NCBI RefSeq assembly: GCF_004379255.2
Contig: NC_056050.1
Coordinates: 12,275,410-12,339,409, forward strand
Reading direction: 5' to 3'
Origin: Salvia splendens
Taxonomy: Eukaryota > Streptophyta > Magnoliopsida > Lamiales > Lamiaceae
Length of the DNA: 64,000 nucleotides
In this document: piece by piece, positions 31,118 through 42,768 of the stretch
Numbering within the stretch: the first letter of the stretch is position 1
How the letters are laid out: every line of letters starts with the position of its first letter
Notes under the pieces: generated by a model
Databases searched by the model: none
Seen by the model: only the letters and a program-made list of their open reading frames with translations
What the model was told of the DNA's origin: nothing
Translations under genes and position numbers: made by a program

Positions 31118-32441
31118 GGCCACAACATTCACAAGCAAACGTATAAGTCTTTGTTTTAGTAGACCGGTTGTGGGCGTCGTCCAATTTAAGGTAACACGGT
31201 CAGTTCTAAACAAAGAAAAATAAGAATTTCACAACCTAGATAGGCCTAGACTACCTATCGCGAAAGGTTGCAATGTCAGTCCGATTATTTCTAAGCCTTA
31301 TTGAAATAAGATGATGTTGGTGTGGTATAGCACTGAATGGATCTAACAGCAACACGAGTCTTTATGCTATCTACTGAAAGACGAGGTCTTGATAATTAAT
31401 TTCTTAATCAATGTACGTTAGCATTGATCATACGATATTGAGTATCTACTACTTTGACTTACCAAAGGTGCGGGTTTTTCGTCACCCAACGATCCAGGTA
31501 TATTGGGTAGTGGCGATCATTATCTAGCGGTGCTAGGATTGCTATTGCGTTGAATCATGCGCGAGGAGAGTCTCGTTTGATAACTTCCACAAGAGGAGCT
31601 CGAAACAAGGTTTTATTATTCGGAACCTAGCTAGTTGGAGTTTAATTACTCTATGAATAATAAATAAGAGTTTCTTGCTAAGTCCACTCTTGGAGATTAA
31701 AATATGTTAATTAATTAAGTCCATAGCAGACAATAATTAATTAATGGATGTTTCTATCTTAAGCGCGGGAAATAAATTAAATGCAATTAAAGGAAACCCA
31801 GAATACTTGTAATTTCAGATTTGGAAGGCAGTGCAATATTACTTCTGTAGTGGCTACTTGTAATATTCCAATATAAGCTTATACTAAATTGTGGGTTCAA
31901 TTTAATTAGTAAAAAGCTAATTGGGTGAGGCCTGTTCCAAATTCTTCCTTAGATCCCTGACTGGGCCCAATATGTGACTTAATATAAATAGGAGAATAAG
32001 GGAGACAGAAAACACAATTATTATTGTTGAGAATTTTTGTCCCCCTCAGAGAAAGAGAGAGTTCGAAATTTTACCTCCTCCGTGAGTTGAGTTCTGTCTT
32101 CGTTATTCAAGTCGTAGTACGTTGGTGAGATTTGCCCACATAAATATCAGCGTATAGTCCGGGACACCAGTCAGAAGGTCCGAGGTCGAGTACTGAACAT
32201 CTTCACGTGGAGAAGACGCAAGTCATCATCGATTCTTGACTGAATCAACAAGGTAAATTGGCTAATTCCGTAGTAAGCATGTTTTAGGGATTTTATATGC
32301 TAAAGCATGTTTTAATTCAAGTTATGAGCATGATACATGTGATAATTACGCGAATAGAATTTGTCTAAATAATCTGCTAAATAGATCAAATTTATGTGAT
32401 CGGTAAATTCATGCACGCTTCCGCTGCCAACCCCTTCAACA
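31118..32441 (+). mobile_element. Probable solo LTR inside E2
   Basis: Non-coding 1.3 kb with a strong TATA box (TATAAATAGG, about 31984). A pyrimidine/GA-rich leader follows, and the segment ends CCCCTTCAACA directly before FAR1-type coding sequence. The 5' boundary lacks a clear TG and no target duplication was found, so this is a tentative LTR of unknown family. Confidence 0.4.
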
Positions 32442-32909
32442 CAAAGTTTCGTTGAAGAACATAATCACGAGATAGTTGAGGAACGCCATAAGCGTTTTAT
32501 GAAGTTGAACCGCAATTTGGATTTAGTCCATCAGAAATTCATCCTCGATTGTGCTAATGCAAACATTGGTCCAACTTTAAGTTTTAGCTTACTTAAGGAA
32601 GTGCTTGGTGGATTAGATTATGTAGGGTGTACTACTTTAGAAGTGCGCAACTACAGACGTGATCTTAGAGCATACGTGGAAGGAGCTGATGCACAAATGC
32701 TATTATATGAGATGCGAAGGAAGAAGGAACTTTGTAGTGCATTTACATATGAGTATAAGGTCAACTCAAAGGATAGGATGACAAGATTGTTTTGGTGTGA
32801 CTCTACTGCCAAGAGAAACTATTATTTGTATGATGATATTGTTTCTTTTGATACGACATACTCAACAAATAGGTATGTGCACACTTATTACTATTTTTCA
32901 CTTCAGTGA
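32442..32909 (+). pseudogene. FAR1/MULE transposase fragment in E2
   Basis: The frame VEEHNHEIVEERHKRF ... CTTLEVRNYRRDLRAY ... VNSKDRMTRLFWCDS ... DDIVSFDTTYSTNRY matches the end of the FAR1 DNA-binding region and the start of the MULE transposase core, up to the first catalytic Asp (SFDTTY). It is colinear with the MULE transposase at 15.9-19.7 kb (GHNHG ... VVVFDSTYNTNKYG) but clearly diverged. The upstream part is replaced by a solo-LTR-like segment. Downstream, after NRY, the coding sequence stops and the AGTGAAGT repeats begin. It would be enzymatically dead. Confidence 0.85.
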
Positions 32910-33241
32910 AGTATAGTGCAGTACAGTGATGTAAATTGTGCATTACAATGATGTATATTTCTGCATGCTTATAATGAATTGTTCTTCATTTTAAGGAAGT
33001 ATATTGAGAAATTAGTGAACTACAATATGCTTACAGTGAAGTGTATTGAGCATGCCTTGACATAGAGTATATTGAGCAAATAGTGAAGTAAATTGTTCAT
33101 TACAGTGATGTAAATTGTGCATTACAGTGATGTATATTTATGCATGTTTATAGTGAATTGTTTTTCATTTTAGGGAAGTATATTGAGAAATTAGTGAACT
33201 ACAATATGCTTACAGTGAAGTGTAGTGAGCATGCCTTGACA
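32905..33241 (+). repeat. Core-motif repeat, about 180-bp period
   Basis: Two copies carrying AGTGAAGT, AGTGATGT and GTGAACTACAATATGC. It ends at GCATGCCTTGACATGG where copia sequence starts. Confidence 0.8.
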
Positions 33242-33259
33242 TGGAGCTATTGCCACCTC

Positions 33260-35604
33260 GACCTACCTTTTAAACAGACTACCCACAAGTATCCTCAAAT
33301 ACCAAACGCCACTCCAAGCCCTATCCTCCTTCACTAAAATTCCACCACCGTTAACTCTTGAACCATGAGTCTTTGGGTGCTCCGTGTTTGTCCATACCCC
33401 AAAACATGAACGAACCAAACTTTCTCCTTGTGCAATTAAGTGTATCTTTGAGGGGTACGGGGTAAACCAAAAGGGGTATAGGTGCTTCGATCCTAAAACC
33501 AACCGAATGTTTGTCATAATGAACTGCAATTTCCTTGAAACCGAGTACTTCTATACCCACCTTAGCAGTCAGGGGGAGAACAGTAGTAAGGACCCGCTAA
33601 GTTGGATATCAGCGCCAATGCCAACGCCGAGCAATCCTGAAACGGGCCTAACAGAAGCGGCAGTAAGCGGTACCGCTGAGCTAGTCTCTGAAGTAGGACA
33701 ATCCATTACTGAAGGTGACACACAACCTACTACTTCCCCGTTAAGGCTATCCAATATAAGTTTCGATAACCCTGCTTCGCAGATTCCCATTACTACTAAT
33801 GATGCAAGTGTAGAGGAAGAAACAGGCCCGCTGGTGATGAACACGAATGAGGAAATCAGTGGGGCAGAAGAAGTCGAAGGAATTGATCCCGACACAGGAG
33901 GGTACATTCTTCCCCACCGGGCCAACAGGGGAGTTTCGCCAAAGAGATATACCCCGGAGAGAATTAACAGGAAGGCCCGCTACTCTGTGGCTTGCCTAGT
34001 TACGAGTCATCTGTCAGAAATGGCTCAACCATTTGAGAAGGCACTGTATGAGGAGGAAGAGATTCCACAGTCATGGGAAGAGGCTATGCGGTATAAGCAC
34101 TGGAGGGAGGCACTGCAAAAGGAGATAGATGCACTGATCCGGAACAATACTTGGGAAACGTGCATCTTACCTGTAGAATGTCGATGGGTCTTCACTATCA
34201 AGAGGAGACCAGATGGCTCAATTGAGAGGTACAAAGCACGGCTAGTCGCAAAGGGCTATACCCAGACATATGGGGTAGATTATTCAGAGACTTTCTCTCC
34301 AGTTGCCAAGATGAATACAATTAGAGTCTTATTGTCTTAGGCGGCAAATAAAGATTGGCCACTACATCAATTTGATGTGACGAATGCCTTTCTTCATGGT
34401 GAGCTAAAAAAGGAATAAGAGGTGTATATGGAGGCCCCTCCAGGATTCGCAGCAGACTTCAGGATAGGAGAAGGATGTAGGCTGAAGAAGACTTTATATG
34501 GGTTGAAACAGTCCCCGAGAGTATGGTTTGGGAAGTTCACCAGAGCAATGATTAGTTATGGATACAAACAGAGTAACTCTGATCATACTCTGTTTCTGAA
34601 AAAGAGAGGAGATAAAATCACTTGCTTGATCATATATGTCGATGACATGATTATCACAGGTGACGACTTAGAAGAGATTGAGAATTTGAAGAGGAACCTG
34701 TTTCAGGAGTTTGAGATGAAGGACTTAGGGGATCTTAAGTTCTTCCTTGGGATCGAGGTGTTGATATCATATAGGGGGATCTTTTTGAGACAGAGAAAAT
34801 ATATTTTGGACATTCTTGTAGAAACAGGGAGTCTAGAGTGTAAACCGGAAGATACGCCCATAGCAGTTAATCACGGATTGCAGATTACTGATAAAGCCGA
34901 GTTGACCGATCGAGGTCGATATCAGCGACTGGTTGGGAAGCTCATCTACCTATCGCATACTAGGCCAGACATTGCCTACGCCGTAGGGGTTGTGAGTCAG
35001 TTCATGCATAAACTACAGATAGATCATATGGAGGCAGCTCTTAGAATTTATCGATATCTGAAGGGGACAACAGGACATGGAGTGTTATTTTTGAAAAATA
35101 GGAACCTTGAAATTCATGGATACACGGATGCTGATTAGACGGGAAATCCGAATAATAGGAGGTCAACAGCAGGGTATTTTACCTTTGTTGGGGGTAACTT
35201 GGTAACTTGGAGAAGTAAAAAACAGAAAGTGGTGGTTCTTTCTAGTGCCGAGGCCGAGTTTCGTGGTATCACAAGTGGACTAACTGAGATAATGTGGCTA
35301 AGAAGGTTGATGAAAGAACTTGGTCTCTCTCCAAGAAAGGAGTGCCGACTATACTGTGATAACAAGGCCACCATAAGTATTTCAGAAAATCCGGTTCAAC
35401 ACGATCGAACCAAACATGTCGAAGTGGACAGACATTTTATCAAAAAAAAAAATTAAAAAGGGAATTGTCGAGCTACCATTTGTTCGCTCAGAAGATCAGC
35501 TGGCTGACATGTTGACAAAGGCGGTGAATATGAGAGCCTTTGAAGATGCCCTTCGCAAATTGAGTATTGGAGACCCCACCACTCAATTTGAGGGGGAGTG
35601 TTAG
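33260..35604 (+). pseudogene. Ty1/copia pol remnant (integrase end, RT, RNase H)
   Basis: Begins in the integrase C-terminal zone (TYLLNRLPTS, then [17 protein letters not shown]) and continues with the acidic linker. The RT follows: [44 protein letters not shown] and the catalytic YVDDMII. RNase H and the C-terminus are EIHGYTDAD, VVVLSSAEAEF, YCDNKA and ADMLTKAV. In-frame stops lie after RVLLS (34338), after ELKKE and after YTDAD, with frame changes near 33390 and 35440. This is a defunct copy from a different lineage than the copia element at 47.25 kb. Confidence 0.9.
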
Positions 35605-35806
35605 AAAGGAAAGATTGCAACAGATTGCAATTAGAATCAATGGCACAAATTAGGTGATTGAGAGAATATTGAGATAATTGAGAGAATATTGTGTATTAAT
35701 AATCTTACCATGTACATTGGCTACTCCACCCTATTTAAAGGGGTTCTCTATAGAATTGATATCATCCAATTCAATACAATACCTAGCCTTCGATTGCTTT
35801 CTGTCT
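35599..35806 (+). repeat. 3' LTR (partial) of truncated copia
   Basis: Starts TGTTAGAAAGGAAAG; ends near TTTCTGTCTTA without a clear CA. Confidence 0.6.
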
Positions 35807-35829
35807 TAAATATGGCGCATGTACCATTT

Positions 35830-36067
35830 GACAATAACCATATTTTTACTTCACTGATGTTAATAAAACACATCACTATTAGCATGCTTTTACTTCACTG
35901 ATGTTAACAAAATACATCACTATAGCGAAAAATCGAAGACACCTCACTCTAACCTGGAACACATCACTATTAGCATGTTTTTACTTCACTGATGTTAATA
36001 AAATACATCATTATACCCATATATCACAGATACCTCACTTAACCATGGAACACATCACTCTAATCAT
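35830..36067 (-). repeat. Core-motif array (minus orientation)
   Basis: About 2.5 units with ACTTCACT / ACATCACT cores. It resumes the E2 array after the copia insertion and is cut by the LINE poly-T at 36068. Confidence 0.8.
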
Positions 36068-37136
36068 GTTTTTTTTATCGAACACCTTCACGGTGGAGGG
36101 TTGAGTAGGTCCCTCATCCCATATATATCATCAAACGAAAAGAATATACACCAACTATCCCAAAAGTGGACAGTTACACAAAGGCAACAAACTACATTCA
36201 ACAAAGCAGAGGAAAACTGTAAAACTATCAAAACCGAAGCAAGAAGCCCTCTAATTCATTCATATGATCCTATGTCTGAATCTGCAGAAAAACTCCTGTC
36301 CAGCACCAGCCCCCAAACCATCATCGCACATCCTTCATCAGCATCCCCAGAACCGGCACTTCGGCCAAAACCTGCATACCCCGAAACTTCTGCAGTAAAA
36401 AACACAGCCTCAGAATCTGAAATTCGGCCAACCCAGCTGATCAAGCCTGCAGAGCACTTTAACCCGAGAAGGCACCGAATCCTTCATGAAAACCAGACTT
36501 GCACCTGCTTGCATATCCATTCCCGCAAGGAAATCCGCAGCTTTATTGCCTTCTCTGAAAATGTGCGAGACTTTCCACTCCAAGCCTTGCAGCGCCGTTC
36601 GAACTTTAATCAGATCTGTGCAAACCTCTGCAGGGCCAAGCTTATCATCCGCTAACCATCTTACCACACTTTCAGCATCAGATTCAATCCATAATTTGTT
36701 ACCATGCAGCTTCGCCAGTTTTACCCCTAACTCCACAGCCAAGACCTCCGCCTCCAGCCCTGAACCTCCCTCAAACCCAGCAGCAACCGCAGCTATGATC
36801 TCCCCTTTATGATCCCTCACCACACCCCCCCTCCTGCCCTCTGAGCGGCTTGAGAAAAAGCTCCATCCACCTTCAATTTAATCCAACCCCGGTCCGGAGG
36901 TCTCCATTGCACTCTCCCCACTTTCTTCCGCCCCACACTAGTCGTACCACTCATCACCTCCAACTGTGGGCAACAATTCGACCACTGATCTGGTGTTATT
37001 TTCTTGGCCAAAACCAAGTTTCTAAGCTGAGAATTCACTCTCTTAATCACATTCTCAACTTCAAACGCCTTATCTCGATGGACATTCTCATTTCTTTAGT
37101 TACATCTTCACAAAATTCATTTCTCTCCTGCAAATA
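36068..37136 (-). mobile_element. 5'-truncated LINE with RNase H domain
   Basis: Minus orientation: the poly-A tail appears as TTTTTTTT at about 36068-36075, and coding sequence runs from about 37050 to 36410. The reading frame (WRPPDRGWIKLKVDGAFS, then EGGSGLEAEVLAVELGVKLA, IESDAESVVRWL, HIFREGNKAADFLA) is the RNase H domain at the C-terminus of plant LINE polyproteins. It has the D-E-D pattern (KVDGAF, AEVLAVE, IESDAE) and one frame change near 36820. It inserted into the core-motif array. Confidence 0.85.
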
Positions 37137-37239
37137 GTGAAGTGTAATATACCATAAGAATAAAAACTCAAAAAAGTAAAAAAATATTATGAATTAGTAC
37201 ACAACATCATACAAACTGTTTTTAGTTCACTCTGAATCA

Positions 37240-39552
37240 AATGTCAAGTGTTAAAATACAACAGACCACAATCAAATTGTTTACAATATCCATGGTTCCA
37301 AATTTTCAACTTACTGGTTTCTTTCCCAAATTAATATCTGGCAAAATTGATGTGCCTTCAGTCACTAATTTGCACTTTTCATCATGGGCTTCCATCATTT
37401 TTTCCATGAGCTCAATCCATTCTGGATCATCTTCTTGATCCTCTTCCATAGCTTATGTCATGTTGTCAATTGGCTTTGACACAACTTGGTCTCCTTGATC
37501 AACCTCCACACCAACCATCTTTAGTGCATTTATGGCTGCAACTTTGAAGCAATTGGTGTCATTGGTACTTGCCGGAGCATCCTTCATATACCTCATCATT
37601 TTTGTAATAGTAGTAGCAGCCTCCCTTACTGAATTTTTGATTTCATCAGACGAAGGAGCTGCATCAGTTGAAGGGGGGCTTCATCAGTTGAAGGAGCTTT
37701 AGCTACTTGAGGAGTATTTCCAGTGGAAGGAGCTTCGGCTATTGGCATAGTATTTCCAGTGGTAGTGGAAGGGACAGAGGCAGTGACAGTGATTGAATCC
37801 TTGTTGACATATAAAGCTTCAATGGAGACCGGGTCGATAATACTTTCTACGCTTCCTCTGCCAATGATACCTCCATTATTGAATTCCATCTGTCATCTCT
37901 CCTTAAGAAGGGATGTTGTTCAGTTCCGGACAGTAGGGAATATTCTAACCACCAACCTTGTTCGGTAGACAACCCTATCTACATAGCAAGCCTGCAAAAA
38001 TAGATCAATAATAAAACGCATCACAAGCACTTCACTCTAACCTTAAATTACATCACTCTAAGCATGTTTTTACTTCACATCACTATTAGAATGTTTTTAC
38101 TTCACTGTTGTTAATAAAACACATCACTATTAGCATGATTTTACTTCACTGTTGTTAACAAAACACATCACTATTAGCATGATTTTACTTCACTGTTGTT
38201 AACAAAACACATCACTATTAGAATGATTTTACTTCATTGTTGTTAACAAAACACATCACTATTAGAATGATGTTACTTCACTGTTGTTAACAAAACACTT
38301 CACTATTAGCATGATATTACTTCACTGTTGTTAACAAAATACATCACTATTAGCATGGTTTTACTTCATTGTTGTTAACAAAACACATCACTATTAGCAT
38401 GATTTTACTTCACTGTTGTTAACAAAATACATCACAATAAAGGAGTGGTTAAAATAGAAAACTCACCAATAGGAAAATGATGGGTCCAGTGAATGGGGTG
38501 AATTTGTTCTTGGCTTTCCAGCTATCATGTGCTGTGATTAGCATATCCAAATCGTAGCTTCACCAATTGTACTGCCTCACATTGGAATTGTTGCCAATAT
38601 CGTCCAAAATACGTCCAAGACATTTTCCATTTGCAGCTGGTGAGATCAGAACATTGCCCAATAGAATAAGAAATATTTTCTTAAACCACTCACCACCTTC
38701 TAGATCACTATCTATTTACTCATGCAAATCAGTTGGGTTTATTGTAAATTTGTCCTTCTTTTCAGCCTTTGCAATGGTCATCATAACATCATTTATCTCA
38801 TGCTTCTTTTTCCTATTTATCCTCAACTCTCCTCTTGGCAGTCCCAAGGTAGCATGCACATCCTCCTTAGTGATGTGTAATGGTTGATCATCAACAAGTT
38901 TTATTCTGGAGCAGTTGTCTTGATTAAAATTTTCGAGGAGTGAAAATTCCATTTCAGCAGGAATACTTCGGATCTTCAAAAGTACAAGCTGTCCAGACCC
39001 CATCTCTTCCAGAGCAGCTATTTGTTTTGAGTTCATTTTCTCAATGGCATCAACAAGAACTTTCACCCCTATCTTTACAACCAATTTAGGTCTTCTGATT
39101 TTACAACTAATATCTTTACCTTTCTTTCCTTTAGCCTGTTTCTTTCTGGCAGACTTTTCTTGTTCACCGTTGGTTTGTGACCTCCCACGCTTTGAGGCTG
39201 GAAGACATACAAAACAATTGGTCAAATTCATGAATACACACTTAATACAGCTCAAAATTATACATTAATGACTCTGCCCAATACATAATATATTTCAGTA
39301 AGATACTAAACAATTAAATAACTCACTCTGTGGCTTCTGTTTTTGTTGTTTATCATGTCTATTTTTAGACCTTATTTCTGGAGAAGTTGTTGTAACTTGT
39401 TTTCGAGGGCAATCTTCTCGATTCTTCGACCTTATTTCACTAGAAGCTGTAGTAAGTTGTTGTTGCGGTCTATCCTCACGAATCTTTGACCTCTTTTTGG
39501 CTACAACAGCTTCATGGATATGAGAAAAAAAATCACTATAGCAAAATATCAA
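37240..39552 (-). pseudogene. ULP1-associated ORF of E2, multi-exon, interrupted
   Basis: Minus-strand exons read downward. About 39552-39300 is basic with three copies of SEIRSKNR/SKIRED-type units. 39255-38716 carries VLVDAIEKMNSKQIAALEE, IPAEMEFSLLENF and ITKEDVHATLGLPRGELR. 37889-37240 is acidic/Thr-rich (SVESIIDPVSIEALYV ... EWIELMEKMMEAHDEK), with a frame break near 37660 and a stop near 37450. The middle exon matches the domain that precedes the ULP1-type cysteine protease in many plant transposon-borne proteins. The protease catalytic part itself is not found. Core-motif array (37990-38450) sits where introns would be. Function is unknown; it is associated with MULEs that captured SUMO-protease genes. 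Confidence 0.65.
37990..38450 (-). repeat. 44-bp core-motif tandem array
   Basis: About nine units of a 44-46 bp monomer (CATCACTATTAGCATGATTT TACTTCACTG...), i.e. two 22-bp half-units with ACATCACT and ACTTCACT cores. Confidence 0.9.
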
Positions 39553-39990
39553 AGATACCTCACTCTAACCCGAAACACATCACTATTAGCATGATTTTAG
39601 TTCACTGTTGTTAACAAAAACCATCACTATTAGCATGATTTTACTTCACTGGTGTTAATAAAACACATCACTATTAGCATGATTTTACTTCACTATTGTT
39701 TACAAAACATATCACTATTAGCATGATTTTACTTCATTGTTGTTAACAAAACACAACACTATTAGCATGATTTTAGTTCACTGTTATTAACAAAACACAT
39801 CACTATTAGCATGATTTTACTTCACTGGGGTTAATAAAACACATCACTATTAACATGATTTTATTTCACTGTTGTTTACAAAACACATCACTATTAGCAT
39901 GATTTTACTCCACTGTTGTTAACAAAACACATCACTATTAGCATAATTTTACTTCACTGTTGTTAACAAAACACATCACTATTAGCATGG
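39535..39990 (-). repeat. 44-bp core-motif tandem array
   Basis: About ten units of the same monomer as 37990-38450, on the other side of the ULP1-associated exons. Confidence 0.9.
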
Positions 39991-40284
39991 CGATGGCTTG
40001 AATCGCGGTTTCAATTTTCCAGAACAGAGAAGTGGAGAAGAGAGAAGAATAATAACGGTTCTTTTTCAAATGAATTCAATTTGCCGACGTAACCTAATTT
40101 TGGCTATGCAATGACCATTATACCCCCGCCTTGTTATTGTGGAGTAAATTTGTGATTGAGGGAACTAATTTCTCCTTAAATTAGAAAATTACATGTATTA
40201 ATAATTGCCCTTGATTTTCTTGATCTTGTGGCTGTGATTTGTTCTCTAGTTATGTAGTTAATGGACACTTGCCCTAGATTACTA

Positions 40285-40323
<39 letters not shown>

Positions 40324-40559
40324 GGGTAGTGATCTATGGCAAACACCCCTTAACCAAATAACTAGAGAACAAATAATAGCCACAAGATCAAAAAAATCAA
40401 GGGCTAGTATTAATTTTCGAATTTAATGAGATATTAGCTTCCTCAATCACAAATTTACTCCATAATAACAAGTCATGGGTATTATGGTCATTGCACAGCA
40501 AATTAATTCCAAAATCAGGTTAGATTCAAAACCGCGAATTTAATGACACATTTGAAACC

Positions 40560-40820
40560 GCGTGACGTGTGGGGATTCTTCTCTACCTTGACAAATTCTC
40601 CTTCCATGGCGGTTTCTTCGTCTTTTTCCTCTGTTTTGCACTCTGTGTTCTCTTCAATTATCTGAAGTTGAATTGGAAAACATAAATTATTAATCCGAGC
40701 TTATAATCGATATTTGCCATGATCGTTCAATTTTACCTTAATGGGGACTGCATTGCTTTGAGCTTCTTCGACCAACTTTGCAGCTGGGATTTCCTGACTT
40801 GTAAGCGCCTCCTCTGCCAT
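40560..40820 (-). pseudogene. 5' end of an unidentified gene (two exons) in E3
   Basis: Exon 1, minus strand from ATG 40820: MAEEALTSQEIPAAKLVEEA... ending CCCATTAAG. A 75-bp intron (40662-40736) follows, with GT...AG and an acceptor CAACTTCAG. Exon 2 (IIEENTECKTEEKDEETAM, then EGEFVKVEK) fades near 40560 where E3 L-end sequence takes over. The intact intron shows that the fragment was copied as genomic DNA, not from mRNA. It is an acidic protein start; the family is not identified. Confidence 0.55.
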
Positions 40821-41334
40821 GACTGGATGAAATGCACCTTAATTTATAAAAACCCATAAAAGATAGACGAAATTTTATAAGACACTACTACTATTAACTT
40901 ATTCATGTTTCGTATATTCCATATTTAATTGATAATGAATCACATCTTTCAATATATAAAAAGAAGACGAAACTTTCGTGCTTCATTTTTTTCTCTCGAA
41001 ACCGACGATATAAAATCACATATCTATGAAAATATATTATTAAAAATGAACTTGGTGAGTGAGTGAGAATACAACCAATTCTTGGTGACTACAATTAAGA
41101 TATACTACTGTAGTAAAATATACTTGGTCTAATAAGAGAAATAAACTCGCATAAAATAGTTTGAAGTAGAAGAGATTGAAAATCTATTATAATGTATTAT
41201 TAGTTACGTATTAAAGTTAAACGAGGGAGATTTAACCTTTAACAAGCAAGAAAGTTATCGTAGACTAAAGTTGAGTTAATCGAAAAATAATCAAATGAAA
41301 TAAAAAAAAGTAGAAAAAACTGTGAATAAAAGTG

Positions 41335-41870
41335 AGTAAAATCAGAATAAGAGTGATGTGTTTTGTGAACAAGAGTGAAGTAAAATCAGAATAAGAGTGA
41401 TGTGTTTTGTGAAAAAGAGTGAAGTGAAATCAGAACAAGAGTGATGTGTTTTGTGAATAACAGTGAAGTAAAATCATAATAAGAGTGATGTGTTTTGTGA
41501 ACAAGAGTGAAGTAAAATCATAACAAGAGTGAAGTAAAATCATGCTAAGAGTGATGTGTTTTGTAAACAAGAGTGAAGTAAAATCACAATAAGAGTGATG
41601 TGTTTTGTAAACAAGAGTGAAGTAAAATCAGAATACGAGTGATGTGTTTTGTGAATAACAGTGAAGTAAAATCATAATAAGAGTGATGTGTTTTGTAAAC
41701 AAGGGTGAAGTAAAATCTTAATAAGAGTGATGTGTTTTGTAAATAAGAGTGAAGTAAAATCATGCTAAGAGTGATGTGTTTTGTAAACAAGAGTGAAGTA
41801 AAATCATGCGAACAGTGATGTGTTTTGTAAACAAGAGTGAAGTAAAATCATGCTAAAAGTGAAATTTAGC
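41335..41870 (+). repeat. 44-bp core-motif tandem array in E3
   Basis: About twelve units with AGTGATGTGTTTTGT and AGTGAAGTAAAATCA alternating every 22 bp. Confidence 0.95.
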
Positions 41871-42113
41871 GAAATTATTTGTACAATCTGAAGCAACGAG
41901 GAATTGTGTCGAAGCTGTTGTGCAAAATCATTTGCAACAAAATCGAAGCCTAGCAAGAGAAGAGTCCGAAGAAAAATTTTATGTTTGTGTAACACGGATC
42001 AATCACTTATTAATAGTGCTTCGGGGGAGTATATGAATATGAATCATGATCTCAATTCTCAGCCCATTCGTAGATTTCCAAAAAATTTTAAAGTAAAATC
42101 AATAATGATATGC

Positions 42114-42396
42114 TTATGTCACAACGAGCTGAAGATGACGCATGGAACTTATGAATCCAGTTTCCTCTTTAAACTTGATGACTTTTTCCTTGACGTAGCT
42201 CATCTCTTGTATCATTTTCTCAGGATGACGGAGCAGCATCTTTACACGTTTGGTAGTATATTTACCACGAATTCGATCAGCAGCTTCGACTTTGATTAAG
42301 TCTTCAGCCTCATGAGCTGCATCTGCGACTCGCCTCATCAGATTTTCAGCTTCTGAATAATTCTCCACAAAATCGGCAAGGAAATCAACAATATCG
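42114..42396 (-). pseudogene. NLR coiled-coil (Rx-N type) fragment in E3
   Basis: The minus strand reads VDFLADFVENYSEAENLMRR, VADAAHEAEDLIKVEAADRI and then a basic helical stretch. The pattern 'LxxRVxDAAHEAEDxI' is characteristic of the N-terminal coiled-coil domain of Lamiid CC-NLR immune receptors. There is no start codon with a full N-terminus and no NB-ARC, so it is only about 90 residues of the domain. It joins the nodulin-related piece near 42396. Confidence 0.7.
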
Positions 42397-42600
42397 TGGG
42401 TTTGTCTTCAGCGGCGGCAGGGTGGATTGGGGGGCGCCGTACTGGCTAAGGTAGCCCTCGGCTTGGTCGACGTACTTGCCGACGCCCTGGGTGGAGTCGA
42501 GCTTGCCGTACTCGGAGGCGGCGCCGAGGAGGTCGGTGGAGGAGCCGGCAGCTTGGCCTTGTCGCACTTCTCCGGCTCGTTGGTTCAAGGCTGCATATTT
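42397..42600 (-). pseudogene. Nodulin-related protein (NRP1-like) fragment in E3
   Basis: The minus strand reads RAGEVRQGQAAGSSTDLLGA, ASEYGKLDSTQGVGKYVDQA and EGYLSQYG. It resembles the C-terminal part of plant nodulin-related/NRP1 proteins (pattern 'DLLxAASxYGKL...GxGxYxxxAExYLxxY'), small stress-linked proteins. It lies next to the S end of E3, immediately after the ATTTTTGGAAATTAC module. Much more GC-rich than its flanks. Confidence 0.65.
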
Positions 42601-42768
42601 TGATTTAAATTTGATAATGTAATTTCCAAAAATACCCTTGGCCTATTTTGTATTATTAAAATAAATAATATTTGTTCCAATAAGATGTGTGGCTGAGATT
42701 TGTTCTCTAGTTATACACTTAAGATTAGTTATATCTTGATCACTATCCTATATATATATATATATATA

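Larger units (their letters stand above)
33242..35806 (+). mobile_element. 5'-truncated Ty1/copia element
   Basis: Starts abruptly within the integrase and runs through RT-RNase H to a 3' LTR starting at 35599 (TGTTAGAAAGG, after the purine tract GAGGGGGAG). There is no 5' LTR, gag or protease. Core-motif array sequence lies directly on both sides, so it inserted into, or was spliced into, the E2 array. Confidence 0.85.
31013..40286 (+). mobile_element. E2: large TA-flanked TIR element with transposase and ULP1-associated remnants
   Basis: S end at left (GGTTAGTGATCAAGATATAA), L end at right (CACTTGCCCTAGATTACTAC). It contains FAR1/MULE transposase coding on the plus strand and a ULP1-associated ORF on the minus strand, plus several core-motif arrays. 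It has collected a solo-LTR-like segment, a truncated copia element and a truncated LINE. Transposase plus ULP-type ORF is a combination known from plant MULEs, so E2 may be a decayed autonomous parent of E1, E3 and E4. Confidence 0.6.
40324..42748 (-). mobile_element. E3: TA-flanked gene-fragment-carrying TIR element, reverse orientation
   Basis: L end at left (GGGTAGTGATCTATGGCAAA ... GGGCTAGTATTAAT; GGTATTATGGTCATTGCA), S end at right (CTAGTTATACACTTAAGATT ... CTTGATCACTATCC). It is directly joined to E2 through a (CT)n(TA)n tract. Contents: a two-exon gene 5' end, a 44-bp core-motif array, an NLR coiled-coil piece and a nodulin-related piece. These are fragments of at least three host genes. 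Confidence 0.7.

Noticed and set aside
41584..41995. Minus-strand repetitive ORFs across the E3 array
   Set aside because: They only translate the 44-bp tandem repeat (44 is not a multiple of 3, so frames cycle). Not a protein gene.
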